In this document: positions 26,802 to 34,898 of the stretch, piece by piece | Numbering within the stretch: position 1 is the first letter of the stretch | Layout of the letters: each line of letters opens with the position of its first letter | Origin: Candidatus Palauibacter rhopaloidicola | GTDB lineage: Bacteria > Gemmatimonadota > Gemmatimonadetes > Palauibacterales > Palauibacteraceae | DNA length: 45,397 nucleotides | Assembly: GCA_026914155.1 (NCBI GenBank) | Contig: JAPPGH010000051.1 | Span: 1-45,397 of the forward strand | Direction of reading: 5' to 3' | Position numbers and translations under genes: made by a program | Notes under the pieces: model-generated | The model's input: the letters and a program-made list of their open reading frames with translations, nothing else | Told to the model about the DNA's origin: nothing | The model's database searches: none

Positions 26802-27293
26802 TCAGTCGCCCGGCGGAGGGCCGAGCGGGCTCGGCTCGCAGTTCTCCGTTTCGCGCGTGTAGGCGATGCTGGAGATCTTCCAGCCGTCGCTCGCGTGGAC
26901 GAGGCTGACCGCGTCGATACCGCAGTGGCTGAACTCGCCGTCCACATGGAAATCGTAGGGCGTCCACACGACGGCGATCGGACCCTCGATCATGACGTGC
27001 GGGTCCCACATGCGCTCCAGCAGGGCCGGGCCCGGCTGACCGATGGAGGCGGCGAACTCGGCGCCGGTGCTTTCCCGGACCTGCACCCCGTCCGGGGTCT
27101 CCGCCGTGGCCACGAAGGTGGCGCCTTCGGTCAGCAGGCCGCGGATCGCATCGCCGTCGCGGGCGGCCATGGCGTCGAACAGGGCCTGCACCGCGGCGAC
27201 CGCCCCCGCTTCGGCGTCATCCTGTGCGGCGGCGTACGCGGGCGTGATGAGGATCGCCGCGGCGAGAAGCAATGTCGCTCCGAACTTTCTCAT
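26802..27293 (-). CDS. Secreted NTF2-like (SnoaL/DUF4440-type) protein
   Basis: This is a 163-aa protein starting at the ATG whose complement is 27291-27293, with GGGAG nine bases upstream. The signal peptide is MRKFGATLLLAAAILITPAYA. The mature part (VQALFDAMAARDGDAIRGLLTE ... VWTPYDFHVDGEFSHCGIDAVSLV) fits the cone-shaped NTF2-like fold used by DUF4440/SnoaL proteins, which bind or transform small molecules. It is convergent with cusA, 22 bases from its stop. A similar but unrelated-looking lipoprotein lies at 36142-36666. Function unknown. Confidence 0.78.
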   Translation of the reverse strand: MRKFGATLLLAAAILITPAYAAAQDDAEAGAVAAVQALFDAMAARDGDAIRGLLTEGATFVATAETPDGVQVRESTGAEFAASIGQPGPALLERMWDPHVMIEGPIAVVWTPYDFHVDGEFSHCGIDAVSLVHASDGWKISSIAYTRETENCEPSPLGPPPGD

Positions 27294-27340
27294 GAGATTC
27301 TCCCGATTCCTGTGGTCGGTCGTCATGGACTTTCCCGGCC

Positions 27341-29131
27341 TCAATACGCGGTCGTGCGAAACACGGGCTGAAAGAGTCGGGTGCGGTGCGCGCAGACCGG
27401 GTCCGCGGGGCACGCCGCGCAGTCTGGTTCCGTCATCTCCGGGCACCGCGTCCGGTTCTGAAAGAGGAACCAGTCCACGGCCCCCATGGAGCGCCCGCTC
27501 AGGCGCCGGATCTCACCCACTGCCTCGTGGCAAGCGGCGCGCACGGCTTCCTCCTCTTCCGCGCCCACAACCTCCCGCTTCCGGAGCTTCGCGGCCAGCG
27601 TCTCGTCGGTCACGGAGACGACGCCGAGCCGGAGGCAACTGCGCTGGCAGTGGTAATCGACGATCGGCGGCACGTCCTCCCCCTCTCCCAGCCGCAGGAA
27701 TCGCTCCGGTCGCTGGCTGAGGATCGCCGCGAGGAGGGCGGACTTCTTCCGCCACGGGTCCTCCCTGTAGCCGCCGACCGCATCGAGGCGCGCGAGAAAG
27801 CAGCCGAGGGGTCGCTCCGCGGCGTTGGCTTCGGCCATGAGCGACGCCGGGGTCAGGCCGAGAACCAGCATGTCGCGGCCGTAGGCCCGCGCGCAGGCCG
27901 GATGGAGGGCGCCGGCCGGGAACGGGTTGTGTCCATCATCGTCCCGCAGCCGGTGATCGAAGCCCGCGTCGTCGAGCGCGGCCTGACCGGCGGGCGCGAG
28001 TTCGTCCGGCGCCTCGCGGGCCCAGCGCAGGTAGGCGGCCCACAGGTAGTCGCTCCCCTTGCGGGCCCGATCCCCCAGCGAGGCGATCATGGGTTCCCCG
28101 TAGCGCCCCGCCCGCTCGTGCCAGAAACCGAACTGCTGGACGGTCCCGGCAAAAAAGAGATCGAGTGCGGCCGGATCGCCGGGTTCGGGGAAACCCGGGC
28201 CGGTGAAGTCGAAGGCCGCTGCCTCCGGGGCCGTCGCGATGACCCCGGCCACGCGCCGAATACGGTCCCGGTCGAGGCGGACCCGGACATCCCGCGCCGC
28301 CGCCGCCGGGGGGTCGTCCGAGAGGAGGGGCGCCGGACCGATGCCCGTCACCGTCTGCGCGGCACAGGCCGCCGCAACGCGCGCGGCGATGGCGGGGTGA
28401 TCGCCGGCCGCGAGCCGGGCCAGGGCCGTACCGCAGAAGGTGTCGCCGGCGCCCGTCGGATCCACCTCCTCGACCTTGGGGGCGGGAACGTCGATCGGGT
28501 GGTCGCCCAGGACGACGCGCGCCCCGCGCGGTCCCCGGGTGACGAAGACCACGCGCCCCGGCGGGACCGCCACGTCATCGAGCGACCCGAAGAGGAGACC
28601 GGCTTCCTCCTCGTTGCAGAAGAAGTAGTGGGACGCCTCCACCACCCGCGTGACGACCTCCCGATGCGCGCGGATCCCCGGCGCGTAGGTCCCGCACCCG
28701 ACCCGCACGCCCGCCTTGGCCAGCCGCCGAGCGAACCCCAGCTGCAGTTCCGGGTCGAGGAGCGGTACGACGTAGGCGACGGCCCCCGGCCCGGCGTCCG
28801 GGATGTCGCCGTAGCGGATATCCCCCTCGGATCCGCGCACCGCCCGGCGGTAGACGGTCCGGCCGTCGGGGAAGTACTCGATCTCGAAGTGAGGGAGCGC
28901 GGAGGGCGGGACGGGCGGCCCGCGCCAGTCGAGGAGGCGGTCCGCCGCTTCGAGTTCCGCCGGCATGGGATCCGGCCGCGGCGCGACGACCGTGACTTCG
29001 GCCCCGACCCGTTGCGCCGCGAGCGCCGTGTAGAGTCCCGCGCCCCCGGCGGACCGCACGGAGCGGCCGCCGAGATGCAGGAGGTCCAGTGAGGGGCTCC
29101 CGACCACGAGGAGCCGTGGCCGGGCGCTCAT
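27341..29131 (-). CDS. PfkB-family kinase fused to an HhH-glycosylase-like domain with a four-Cys motif
   Basis: This is a 596-aa protein of two parts. Residues 1-290 are a ribokinase-family (PfkB) kinase: a small GGAGLYTALA loop, a Rossmann core and the signature DPTGAGDTFCG (224-234), with catalytic Asp230. Residues 305-596 are a helical domain with QQFGFWHER, KGSDYLWAAYLRWA, RKKSALLAAIL and PPIVDYHCQRSCLRLG. A C-terminal Cys563-x7-Cys571-x2-Cys574-x5-Cys580 loop resembles the Fe-S loop of endonuclease III-type glycosylases. The helical part resembles the DUF2419/Qng1 queuosine-nucleotide glycosylase fold by motif order, a tentative judgement. A kinase and an N-glycosylase in one chain could phosphorylate and then cleave a nucleoside. 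The gene starts 10 bases after the propeller protein stop. Confidence 0.72.
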   Translation of the reverse strand: MSARPRLLVVGSPSLDLLHLGGRSVRSAGGAGLYTALAAQRVGAEVTVVAPRPDPMPAELEAADRLLDWRGPPVPPSALPHFEIEYFPDGRTVYRRAVRGSEGDIRYGDIPDAGPGAVAYVVPLLDPELQLGFARRLAKAGVRVGCGTYAPGIRAHREVVTRVVEASHYFFCNEEEAGLLFGSLDDVAVPPGRVVFVTRGPRGARVVLGDHPIDVPAPKVEEVDPTGAGDTFCGTALARLAAGDHPAIAARVAAACAAQTVTGIGPAPLLSDDPPAAAARDVRVRLDRDRIRRVAGVIATAPEAAAFDFTGPGFPEPGDPAALDLFFAGTVQQFGFWHERAGRYGEPMIASLGDRARKGSDYLWAAYLRWAREAPDELAPAGQAALDDAGFDHRLRDDDGHNPFPAGALHPACARAYGRDMLVLGLTPASLMAEANAAERPLGCFLARLDAVGGYREDPWRKKSALLAAILSQRPERFLRLGEGEDVPPIVDYHCQRSCLRLGVVSVTDETLAAKLRKREVVGAEEEEAVRAACHEAVGEIRRLSGRSMGAVDWFLFQNRTRCPEMTEPDCAACPADPVCAHRTRLFQPVFRTTAY

Positions 29132-29141
29132 GCCGCCGGCG

Positions 29142-30542
29142 TCAGTCGCCCTGCTGCTGATCCGTCGTGATGCGCCCGGCCGCGCCGGCGGGTCCGTTGT
29201 CCCAGTCCTGGGCGCTGGAGATGTTCGGCACGCCCCAGTCGTCGCCGTTCCACCCCTGGAAGCCCTCCATCCGGAAGGTCCACAGACCCGTCGTCATGTC
29301 GCTCACCACGATGAGTCCGTCCTCGTTCCGGATGTCGACCCCGAACGTGCCGTTGAAGACGGGAGTCCGATCGACGTTCGGCGGCCCGAGATACGTGTCG
29401 TAGTGGCCCACCGTGATCGGGTTCTCCGGGTCCATCATGTTGAACACGACGAGGCCGTCCAGGTAGCCGGACACGAACACGAGCGGCCAACGCACCTCGT
29501 GGTTGTGCACGAGGTTCTTCCAGTTCGCCGTCCACGCCGCGATCGGGCGGTTGATCGCCGGCACCTCGCCGTTCAGCCCCGGCCTGAGGTCGAAGATCCT
29601 GAGCGGCGCGTACTGATACTCCGTCTCCGCGATCGCGAAGTTGCCATCCGGCGTGGGCGTGAACGTGTGGCCGCTGCGAATGCCGGAGACCCCGACGATC
29701 TGCGTCAGCAGCTCCGGGTTGTCGAGGTCCGTCACATCGTAGATGTAGTAGCCGCCGGTGCCGCCGCCGTAGAAGCGGTCCGTCCCCGTTTCCGGGTGAT
29801 AGCCGAGATAGAAGTCGTGGTATCCCCGCCGGCGGTTCCCCTGCATCCCCTGATCCGGGACCGGGATCTGCGCCACCATCGCGTCGCCGCGCCCGTCGAC
29901 GAGGGCGCCGAGGTCGTAGACGGCCGCGTAGGGGCCGGAGACCGTGGCCACGAGGTACACGTTCATGTTCGAGTGCTTGTAGATGAAGATGTTGTGGAAG
30001 CCGCCCGGGAGATCGGGTTCCCTGATGCGGGCCACTTCACGGACCGTCGAGGCGTCCGGCAGTCCGGTCACGTCGAGGACGACGGCCCCCATGTCGGAGT
30101 CCGGACCGCCCTGGCCGAACTGGAGCGATTGCACGACGTAGTAGCGGTCGCCCCACTTGAAGTGCTTCACATCCATCCCGCCGGTGCGCTGGTGGAGATC
30201 CTGGTCCTCGATCCGCCATTCGTAGAGCACCTCCGGGTTCTCCGGATCCTCGATCGAGACGATGTCGAGCCCTTTCGGGCCGACCGGTCCGTACTGCATG
30301 CGCGCCACGTACGCGTACGGACGGTGCATCTCCTGTTCGATGTCCATGTCCGCGATGCTGAGCCGCGGGCCGAGCGGGACGTGTCCGAGCACTTCCATGT
30401 TCCGGCTGCCGCGCTCCACGACGTCGATCGCCTGGGCGCTGAGGGCCGCCGGGGCGACGACCACCGCGCTGAGCACGGCGCCGAGCACGGTGCCGCGTAC
30501 GGCGACCGGTGAGAGCGTCAGGGTCCGATTTCCAACCTTCAT
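29142..30542 (-). CDS. Secreted LVIVD-repeat-type beta-propeller protein
   Basis: This is a 466-aa exported protein (signal peptide to about ALSAQA). Blades of the form LDIVSIEDPENPEVLYEW, GAVVLDVTGLPDASTVREVA and YYIYDVTDLDNPELLTQI, then VVFNMMDPENPITVGHYD, repeat along it as in LVIVD proteins, which fold as propellers. GGAGG lies six bases before the ATG. It sits 21 bases after the multicopper oxidase gene and very likely shares its transcript. LVIVD proteins are secreted and poorly characterised; a role as partner or substrate of the oxidase is a guess. Confidence 0.78.
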   Translation of the reverse strand: MKVGNRTLTLSPVAVRGTVLGAVLSAVVVAPAALSAQAIDVVERGSRNMEVLGHVPLGPRLSIADMDIEQEMHRPYAYVARMQYGPVGPKGLDIVSIEDPENPEVLYEWRIEDQDLHQRTGGMDVKHFKWGDRYYVVQSLQFGQGGPDSDMGAVVLDVTGLPDASTVREVARIREPDLPGGFHNIFIYKHSNMNVYLVATVSGPYAAVYDLGALVDGRGDAMVAQIPVPDQGMQGNRRRGYHDFYLGYHPETGTDRFYGGGTGGYYIYDVTDLDNPELLTQIVGVSGIRSGHTFTPTPDGNFAIAETEYQYAPLRIFDLRPGLNGEVPAINRPIAAWTANWKNLVHNHEVRWPLVFVSGYLDGLVVFNMMDPENPITVGHYDTYLGPPNVDRTPVFNGTFGVDIRNEDGLIVVSDMTTGLWTFRMEGFQGWNGDDWGVPNISSAQDWDNGPAGAAGRITTDQQQGD

Positions 30543-30563
30543 TCTTTCCTCCGTTTCGAGCTG

Positions 30564-32294
30564 CTAGCCGGGGTCCACCGTGAACAGCATGGACATGCCG
30601 GCCTCCAGGTGCTCCGCAATATGGCAGTGCGCCATCCATCGGCCAGAGTTGGAGGCCTCGAGCAGGATGTCGAACGTCGATCCGACCGGGATCACGACCG
30701 TGTCCTTCCAGGCGAGATTGTCCGACGGCACTCCGTCCCTCGAGAGAATCAGGAAGCGCTGCCCGTGGATGTGGATCGGGTGCTGCATGGGGTGGAACGA
30801 GCGGCGCTGGTTGTGGATGCGGATCTTGAGGATGTCCCCTTCCGTGAAGCGCCAGTCGATGTCGCCGTTCTCCTTCCCCGTGCGCGTGTCGCGCATGATC
30901 CACGTCAGGTTCTCCGACGTCGAGAGGTAGTTCATCATCGGCATCGCATCCGTCCATTCGACCGGCGGGAAGTACAGCGTGTCGATCGCCATCACGGCGA
31001 CGATGTCGCTGGGCAGGTCCCCCACGCGAGCCGTGAGTTCGAGTTCGTGGTCGACGGGCCGGTCGAACTCGGCGCGGTAACGGTCGATGTCCTCGATGAC
31101 GTCCGTGTGTTCCCGCAGGGCGGAGAACGCATCCCCGTGGTCCTCCGCCACCGGCTCGTCGAGGACGGTGACGATCCCGAGCGTGTCCGTCTGCGGATAG
31201 AAGCGGCCGTTGAAGTGGTCGATGGCCTGGATCGGATTGAGGAGCGCGTACGTGCCGGGCTCGTCGAAACGCGCATCGACGATGTACCGCTGGGCCGGGG
31301 CGAGGACGACGTTCGAGACGAAGCTCTCGCGCTCGAACTTGCTCACGTCGGCGCCCACGAGCTTCATCTCCGCACCCTCGAGGACGAGGTTGAAGGTGCG
31401 CGTGTTGGCGACGTTCGTGAGGTAGAGCCGGCGGACCTCGCCGAGGCGGACCGTCGCCTCCCAGCGCGGCTCGCCGTTCACGAGCAACTGGTTCCCGAAG
31501 CGGCCCATCAGCGTCTGGATGGCCGCTTCGCGTCCCCAGGGGAAGAGTCCTCCGTCGTCGACGAGCAGGTCGTCGAGCATGAGGAAGTCCTCGCCGTTCG
31601 CCGGGCCGTAGTAATCGGCGGCGGGCGCGTCGACGAGCATGTTCCCGTACAGGCCGAGGTCCTGCTGGATGTCCTCGCGGTGGTGGGGATGATACCAGTA
31701 GAGGCCGGCGTCGGGGAAGTAGACCCGGTACATGAACGATTCGCCCGGTCCGACCGGGTCCTGGGTGACGCCGGGCACGCCATCGAACTCGTTCTCGAGT
31801 CGCAGGCCGTGCCAGTGGACGGCCGTCGGCAGGTCGATGTGATTCGTGAACAGGACGATGATCTCCGCGCCCTGCGGGACGCGGATGAGGGGCCCGGGGT
31901 ACTGCCCGTTGAAGCCGTACATCGTGAAGGTCCGCATCCCGATCGTGCGCCGGACGAACCCGGCCTCGAGGCGGAGCGTGTCGCCGTCGGCCATCTCCAC
32001 GACCTCGCGGAAGACCGCCTCCGGGAGCATCGCGGGATCGTGTCCGGGGTCGGGCAGGTACGGGGTCACCCCGGGGACGGCGCCCATCAGGCCCGGAAGC
32101 ATCATCGGCATCGGGATCGGCTGCGGCGGCATGCGCCACACGGCCCTCATGCTGTCCGTCGCCATCATGTGGCCCGCGTGCTCCTGCCCCGATGCCTGTG
32201 CGCCGGGCAACCACAACAGCACCTGGATGGCCGCTCCGGCGGCAAGACGACGGGCCGCCCGCCCGCCCGGTCTGCTCTTCGTACCGCGCGGCAT
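30564..32294 (-). CDS. Three-domain multicopper oxidase (CopA/CueO-like)
   Basis: This is a 576-aa secreted oxidase. A signal sequence precedes a Met/His-rich stretch (EHAGHMMATDSM ... PQPIPMPMMLPGLMG) like the copper-binding region of CopA-type resistance oxidases. The four copper motifs are HWHG, WYHPHH, HPIHIHG and MAHCHIAEHLEAGM, the last supplying the type 1 Cys, His and Met. It probably oxidises Cu(I) or a phenolic donor in the periplasm. Start: GTG at 32297 or ATG at 32294 directly after; I use the ATG. No strong ribosome site is visible. It stands alone upstream of the propeller gene. The other multicopper oxidase (17818-18924) is not closely related by domain layout. Confidence 0.93.
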   Translation of the reverse strand: MPRGTKSRPGGRAARRLAAGAAIQVLLWLPGAQASGQEHAGHMMATDSMRAVWRMPPQPIPMPMMLPGLMGAVPGVTPYLPDPGHDPAMLPEAVFREVVEMADGDTLRLEAGFVRRTIGMRTFTMYGFNGQYPGPLIRVPQGAEIIVLFTNHIDLPTAVHWHGLRLENEFDGVPGVTQDPVGPGESFMYRVYFPDAGLYWYHPHHREDIQQDLGLYGNMLVDAPAADYYGPANGEDFLMLDDLLVDDGGLFPWGREAAIQTLMGRFGNQLLVNGEPRWEATVRLGEVRRLYLTNVANTRTFNLVLEGAEMKLVGADVSKFERESFVSNVVLAPAQRYIVDARFDEPGTYALLNPIQAIDHFNGRFYPQTDTLGIVTVLDEPVAEDHGDAFSALREHTDVIEDIDRYRAEFDRPVDHELELTARVGDLPSDIVAVMAIDTLYFPPVEWTDAMPMMNYLSTSENLTWIMRDTRTGKENGDIDWRFTEGDILKIRIHNQRRSFHPMQHPIHIHGQRFLILSRDGVPSDNLAWKDTVVIPVGSTFDILLEASNSGRWMAHCHIAEHLEAGMSMLFTVDPG

Positions 32295-32324
32295 CACGGT
32301 CCCGGCCGGCTCGCTATCGCCGAC

Positions 32325-32954
32325 TCAGAAGTAGAGCTGGCAGTTCATGGCCTCGAACGGGCCGTGGCCGGCCATCGTGTGCAGCCGGCCCGAGGGGGAG
32401 AGGCCGGTGAGCACGATCGGTCCCTGCCAGCGCTCGACGTCGGCCGACGCCTCCTCGCTCACGAACACGAGGAACTGGTTCCACGCGACGCGCGCCGTGA
32501 GCCGGTTCTCCTCGCCGAGCGTGCCGAGCTGCACCCACTCGTCGAGTTCGGGCTTCGCGGCCCACGCGACGTACACCGCCCCGCCGCGGCGGCGCAGCCG
32601 GTCGACCTGGATCTCGATGTCGAACGTCTGGAAGCCACCATCGTCCACGGTGATCTCGAACGGAGAGCCGGGCTGCGTCAGCGTCATCGACCCGCGGCTC
32701 CCGGGCGCGCTCTGTGTGCCCGAGAGAGGAACGACTTCGGGCGTGACGAGACAGGCGCCGACCCGGGGCGTCGCGTCGGCCCACGGCGGCGCCCCCACCC
32801 ACGGCGTCGCCCCCACCCACGGCGTCGCCCCCACCGAAGCCGGGATGTCGCTCGGCCCGGCGGCCCGTGCCTCGTCCGACACGAGTGAGCCGAGGGCGAT
32901 CGCGAAGACGGCGGTGGCGCCGATCACGAAGACGGGTTGTTTCATGCTCTTCAT
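32325..32954 (-). CDS. Secreted protein with VGATPW repeats, function unknown
   Basis: This is a 209-aa protein starting at MKSMKQPVFVIG (32954; the second Met at 32945 is equally possible). A signal peptide ends near EARA. The mature N-terminus is a low-complexity tandem repeat VGATPWVGATPWVGAPPW (18-base DNA unit), and the rest is a beta-rich domain (FDIEIQVDRLRRRGGAVYVAWAAKP). It ends in a Cys a few residues from the C-terminus (AMNCQLYF). I recognise no family. It lies 30 bases upstream of the multicopper oxidase and is translated the same way, so it probably serves the same process. Confidence 0.7.
   Translation of the reverse strand: MKSMKQPVFVIGATAVFAIALGSLVSDEARAAGPSDIPASVGATPWVGATPWVGAPPWADATPRVGACLVTPEVVPLSGTQSAPGSRGSMTLTQPGSPFEITVDDGGFQTFDIEIQVDRLRRRGGAVYVAWAAKPELDEWVQLGTLGEENRLTARVAWNQFLVFVSEEASADVERWQGPIVLTGLSPSGRLHTMAGHGPFEAMNCQLYF
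32758..32834 (-). repeat. 18-base tandem repeat within the secreted-protein gene
   Basis: Units close to CACGGCGTCGCCCCCACC (plus-strand) recur about three to four times, encoding VGATPW hexapeptides. The last two units are identical and earlier ones are degenerate, so the array is a slippage-prone stretch in frame. Confidence 0.75.
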
Positions 32955-33027
32955 GCTCGAAAGGTCGAATCCGGCGCCCCGCCTTGCAAGCGCCGGCGGC
33001 CGGGCGGGCGCACCCGGCGATCGACCA

Positions 33028-33858
33028 TCAGTCCGACCCGGGCCGCCCGGCTCTCCCGCGTCTGCCACCAGGGCCGTCGGGCTGACCGGTCTCGGCGTCC
33101 GTGAGATCGAGACCCAGGTCGAAGGTGGCGGCGTATCCGTGGTCCGTCTCGCTCACCTGGGCCATCAGGCGCTCGCCACCGTCGCGGCGAAAGATGCCGT
33201 CGTCCGCGTTGTTCATGGGGCGCTGTCCGCGCGCCGCGTACGGCGCCTGCGCGTGCGCGCTGTCCGTGAGTGCCTCGTCGAAGTAGAGCTGCGAGGTGAA
33301 CTCGTACGGCTGCCCGGAGACGTCGGTGCGCACCTTGAAGTGTACGTGGACGGCGCGCCCGCGATACCAGCCCGGATAGATCGTCGTGAACCGGGCCACT
33401 CCGTCCTCGTCCGTGTGCTGATAGCCCCGGAGAAACTGACGTTCCCGCGCCGACTCGGGGGCGCCGTCGTCCTCCACGCCCGAGTACACGCCGTCGGCGT
33501 CGCACTGCCACACGTCGATCAGCGCGCCGGGCAGCGCCGAACATTCGCCCTGCGCGATCTGCGAGACGTTGAACCTGAGCGTCAGCGGAATGCCCTCGCT
33601 CACCGTGCCGGTCGACGGATCGGACCGGATGTCCGCGCGTTCGAGCCCCGCGTCGACGAAGAACGGCCCTTCGGTCTGTTCGGGCTTCGCCACACAGGCC
33701 GGCAGGGCGCGCGCGACCCCGTCCGCCTGGGCGGCGAGAGGGGCGCCCGTTCCCAGAACCCACCGACCCGCGGCCAGCGCGCCGCCGCCGACGCCGAGGG
33801 CGGCGAGAACCTCGCGCCGCGTCAGTACCCGACCCCGTTCAATGTCCTCGTGCTCCAT
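33028..33858 (-). CDS. Tat-exported intradiol ring-cleavage dioxygenase-like protein
   Basis: This is a 276-aa protein. The start is the ATG at 33858, preceded by GGAGG at good distance. The twin-arginine signal is LTRREVLAALGVGGG. The catalytic core has YPGWYRGRAVHVHFKV, giving the Tyr, Tyr, His, His set that binds Fe(III) in catechol 1,2- and protocatechuate 3,4-dioxygenases, and a conserved ALIDVWQCDADGVYSG upstream. It cleaves a catechol-type ring between its hydroxyls using O2. An exported form is a known subgroup in actinobacteria and others. Substrate unknown. The C-terminus is Arg/Gly-rich and may be unstructured. Confidence 0.85.
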   Translation of the reverse strand: MEHEDIERGRVLTRREVLAALGVGGGALAAGRWVLGTGAPLAAQADGVARALPACVAKPEQTEGPFFVDAGLERADIRSDPSTGTVSEGIPLTLRFNVSQIAQGECSALPGALIDVWQCDADGVYSGVEDDGAPESARERQFLRGYQHTDEDGVARFTTIYPGWYRGRAVHVHFKVRTDVSGQPYEFTSQLYFDEALTDSAHAQAPYAARGQRPMNNADDGIFRRDGGERLMAQVSETDHGYAATFDLGLDLTDAETGQPDGPGGRRGRAGRPGSD

Positions 33859-33879
33859 TGCCGCACCTCCAGAGTGTCT

Positions 33880-33904
33880 GGCAGCCCGTGGCAAAAGCCC
33901 TGCT
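33880..33904 (-). repeat. 25-base dispersed repeat, copy 1
   Basis: On the minus strand this reads AGCAGGGCTTTTGCCACGGG followed by CTGCC. It matches 40356-40380 (plus strand) at 23 of 25 bases, and a shorter copy follows tRNA-Phe at about 40457. All copies lie between genes. Nature unknown. Confidence 0.55.
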
Positions 33905-33923
33905 CCGGGCCCCGTCCCGGGCG

Positions 33924-34448
33924 TCAGTCGCCGTCCGGCTCGCTCTCCTCGATGATGATCTCCCGTCGCGAAGACCGCGGCCTCCCGCCGCGACCCGATC
34001 CGCCGGTCCCGGGGCGCGTGCCGAAGTTGCCGTACAGGCCGCTGAACCCGCCGCCGGATCCGCTCATCACCTGGATCGTGCCACGCTCGATCTGGGCGCT
34101 CAGCCGGTCCCGGACGCGGGCGATGAGGCTCCGCCTCACCGGCGGGATGAGCAGCAGGATCCCGGCGATGTCCGTGATCACACCCGGAGTGATGAGCACG
34201 ATGCCCGCGACCAGGATCAGGAGCGCATGGACGAGCGATTCGCCCGGAAGCGCGCCGCCCTGGAGCTCGTCGCGGACGGCCAGCCAGCCCCGCAGACCTT
34301 CGCGCCGCGCGAGCCAGGCGCCGGCGAACCCCGTCCCCATGACGAGGAGAAGCGTGGGGCCGAGTCCGAGCAGACCTCCGACTTGAATGAGGAGCGCGAG
34401 TTCGACGACCGGGACGATCGTGAACAGCAGGAACAGCCGCAGGAGCAC
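33924..34448 (-). CDS. fxsA: FxsA family inner-membrane protein
   Basis: This is a 174-aa protein starting with GTG at 34448. Hydrophobic segments (LLRLFLLFTIVPVVELALLIQVG, GPTLLLVMGTGFAGAW and LILVAGIVLITPGVITDIAGILLLIPPVR) and the motif LITPGVITD.AG are typical of FxsA, a cytoplasmic membrane protein known in E. coli as a suppressor of F exclusion of phage T7. The C-terminal tail is Gly/Ser-rich and acidic at the end. Its normal role is unclear. Confidence 0.9.
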   Translation of the reverse strand: MLLRLFLLFTIVPVVELALLIQVGGLLGLGPTLLLVMGTGFAGAWLARREGLRGWLAVRDELQGGALPGESLVHALLILVAGIVLITPGVITDIAGILLLIPPVRRSLIARVRDRLSAQIERGTIQVMSGSGGGFSGLYGNFGTRPGTGGSGRGGRPRSSRREIIIEESEPDGD

Positions 34449-34484
34449 GGTCAGGATCCGAACATCATCAGAATCCGGACACCG

Positions 34485-34853
34485 TCAGAAGCCCATCATC
34501 GCCCGCACGGCCGGGTCGATCCTCTCCGGGGTCCAGAACGGCTTCCACACGAGGCTTACGACCGCCTCATCCACCCCGTCCACCGTCTCCGCCGCGTCCT
34601 TCGCGCCCCCGAGAATCTGACCGCCCGCGGGGCAGCCGGGGCTCGTCAGCGTCATCGTGACCTTCGCCTCGCTCCCCTCGACCTCGACATCGTACACGAG
34701 CCCGAGATCCACGATGTTGATGCCGAGTTCGGGATCCGTCACGGCGCGAAGCGCGGTTCGCACCTTCTCCTCGATCTCGGGCGTCACGTCGTTGCCCGAG
34801 CCCATGCCGTCCATCGGGTCCCTCGTATCCTTCGCTTCCATCTGTTTCGTCAC
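34485..34853 (-). CDS. SufT-like DUF59/MIP18-family protein
   Basis: This is a 122-aa cytoplasmic protein. The core DPELGINIVDLGLVYDVEV and TLTSPGCPAGGQI match the DUF59 family, whose members SufT and PaaD help assemble or insert Fe-S clusters. The Cys of SPGCP is conserved. The start may be GTG 34853 or ATG 34841; the AAAGGTG that precedes the ATG favours the latter. It is encoded 46 bases after the FAD reductase and shares its direction. Confidence 0.85.
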   Translation of the reverse strand: MTKQMEAKDTRDPMDGMGSGNDVTPEIEEKVRTALRAVTDPELGINIVDLGLVYDVEVEGSEAKVTMTLTSPGCPAGGQILGGAKDAAETVDGVDEAVVSLVWKPFWTPERIDPAVRAMMGF

Positions 34854-34898
34854 CTTTCGACGGTTTTCCTCCCCGGAGCCACTATCCGGTCACCTCGC

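Noticed and set aside
30609..34386. Long rightward open frames opposite the multicopper oxidase and dioxygenase genes
   Set aside because: They are shadows of confidently identified minus-strand genes, with Val/Arg/Asp-rich sequence and no recognisable motif.
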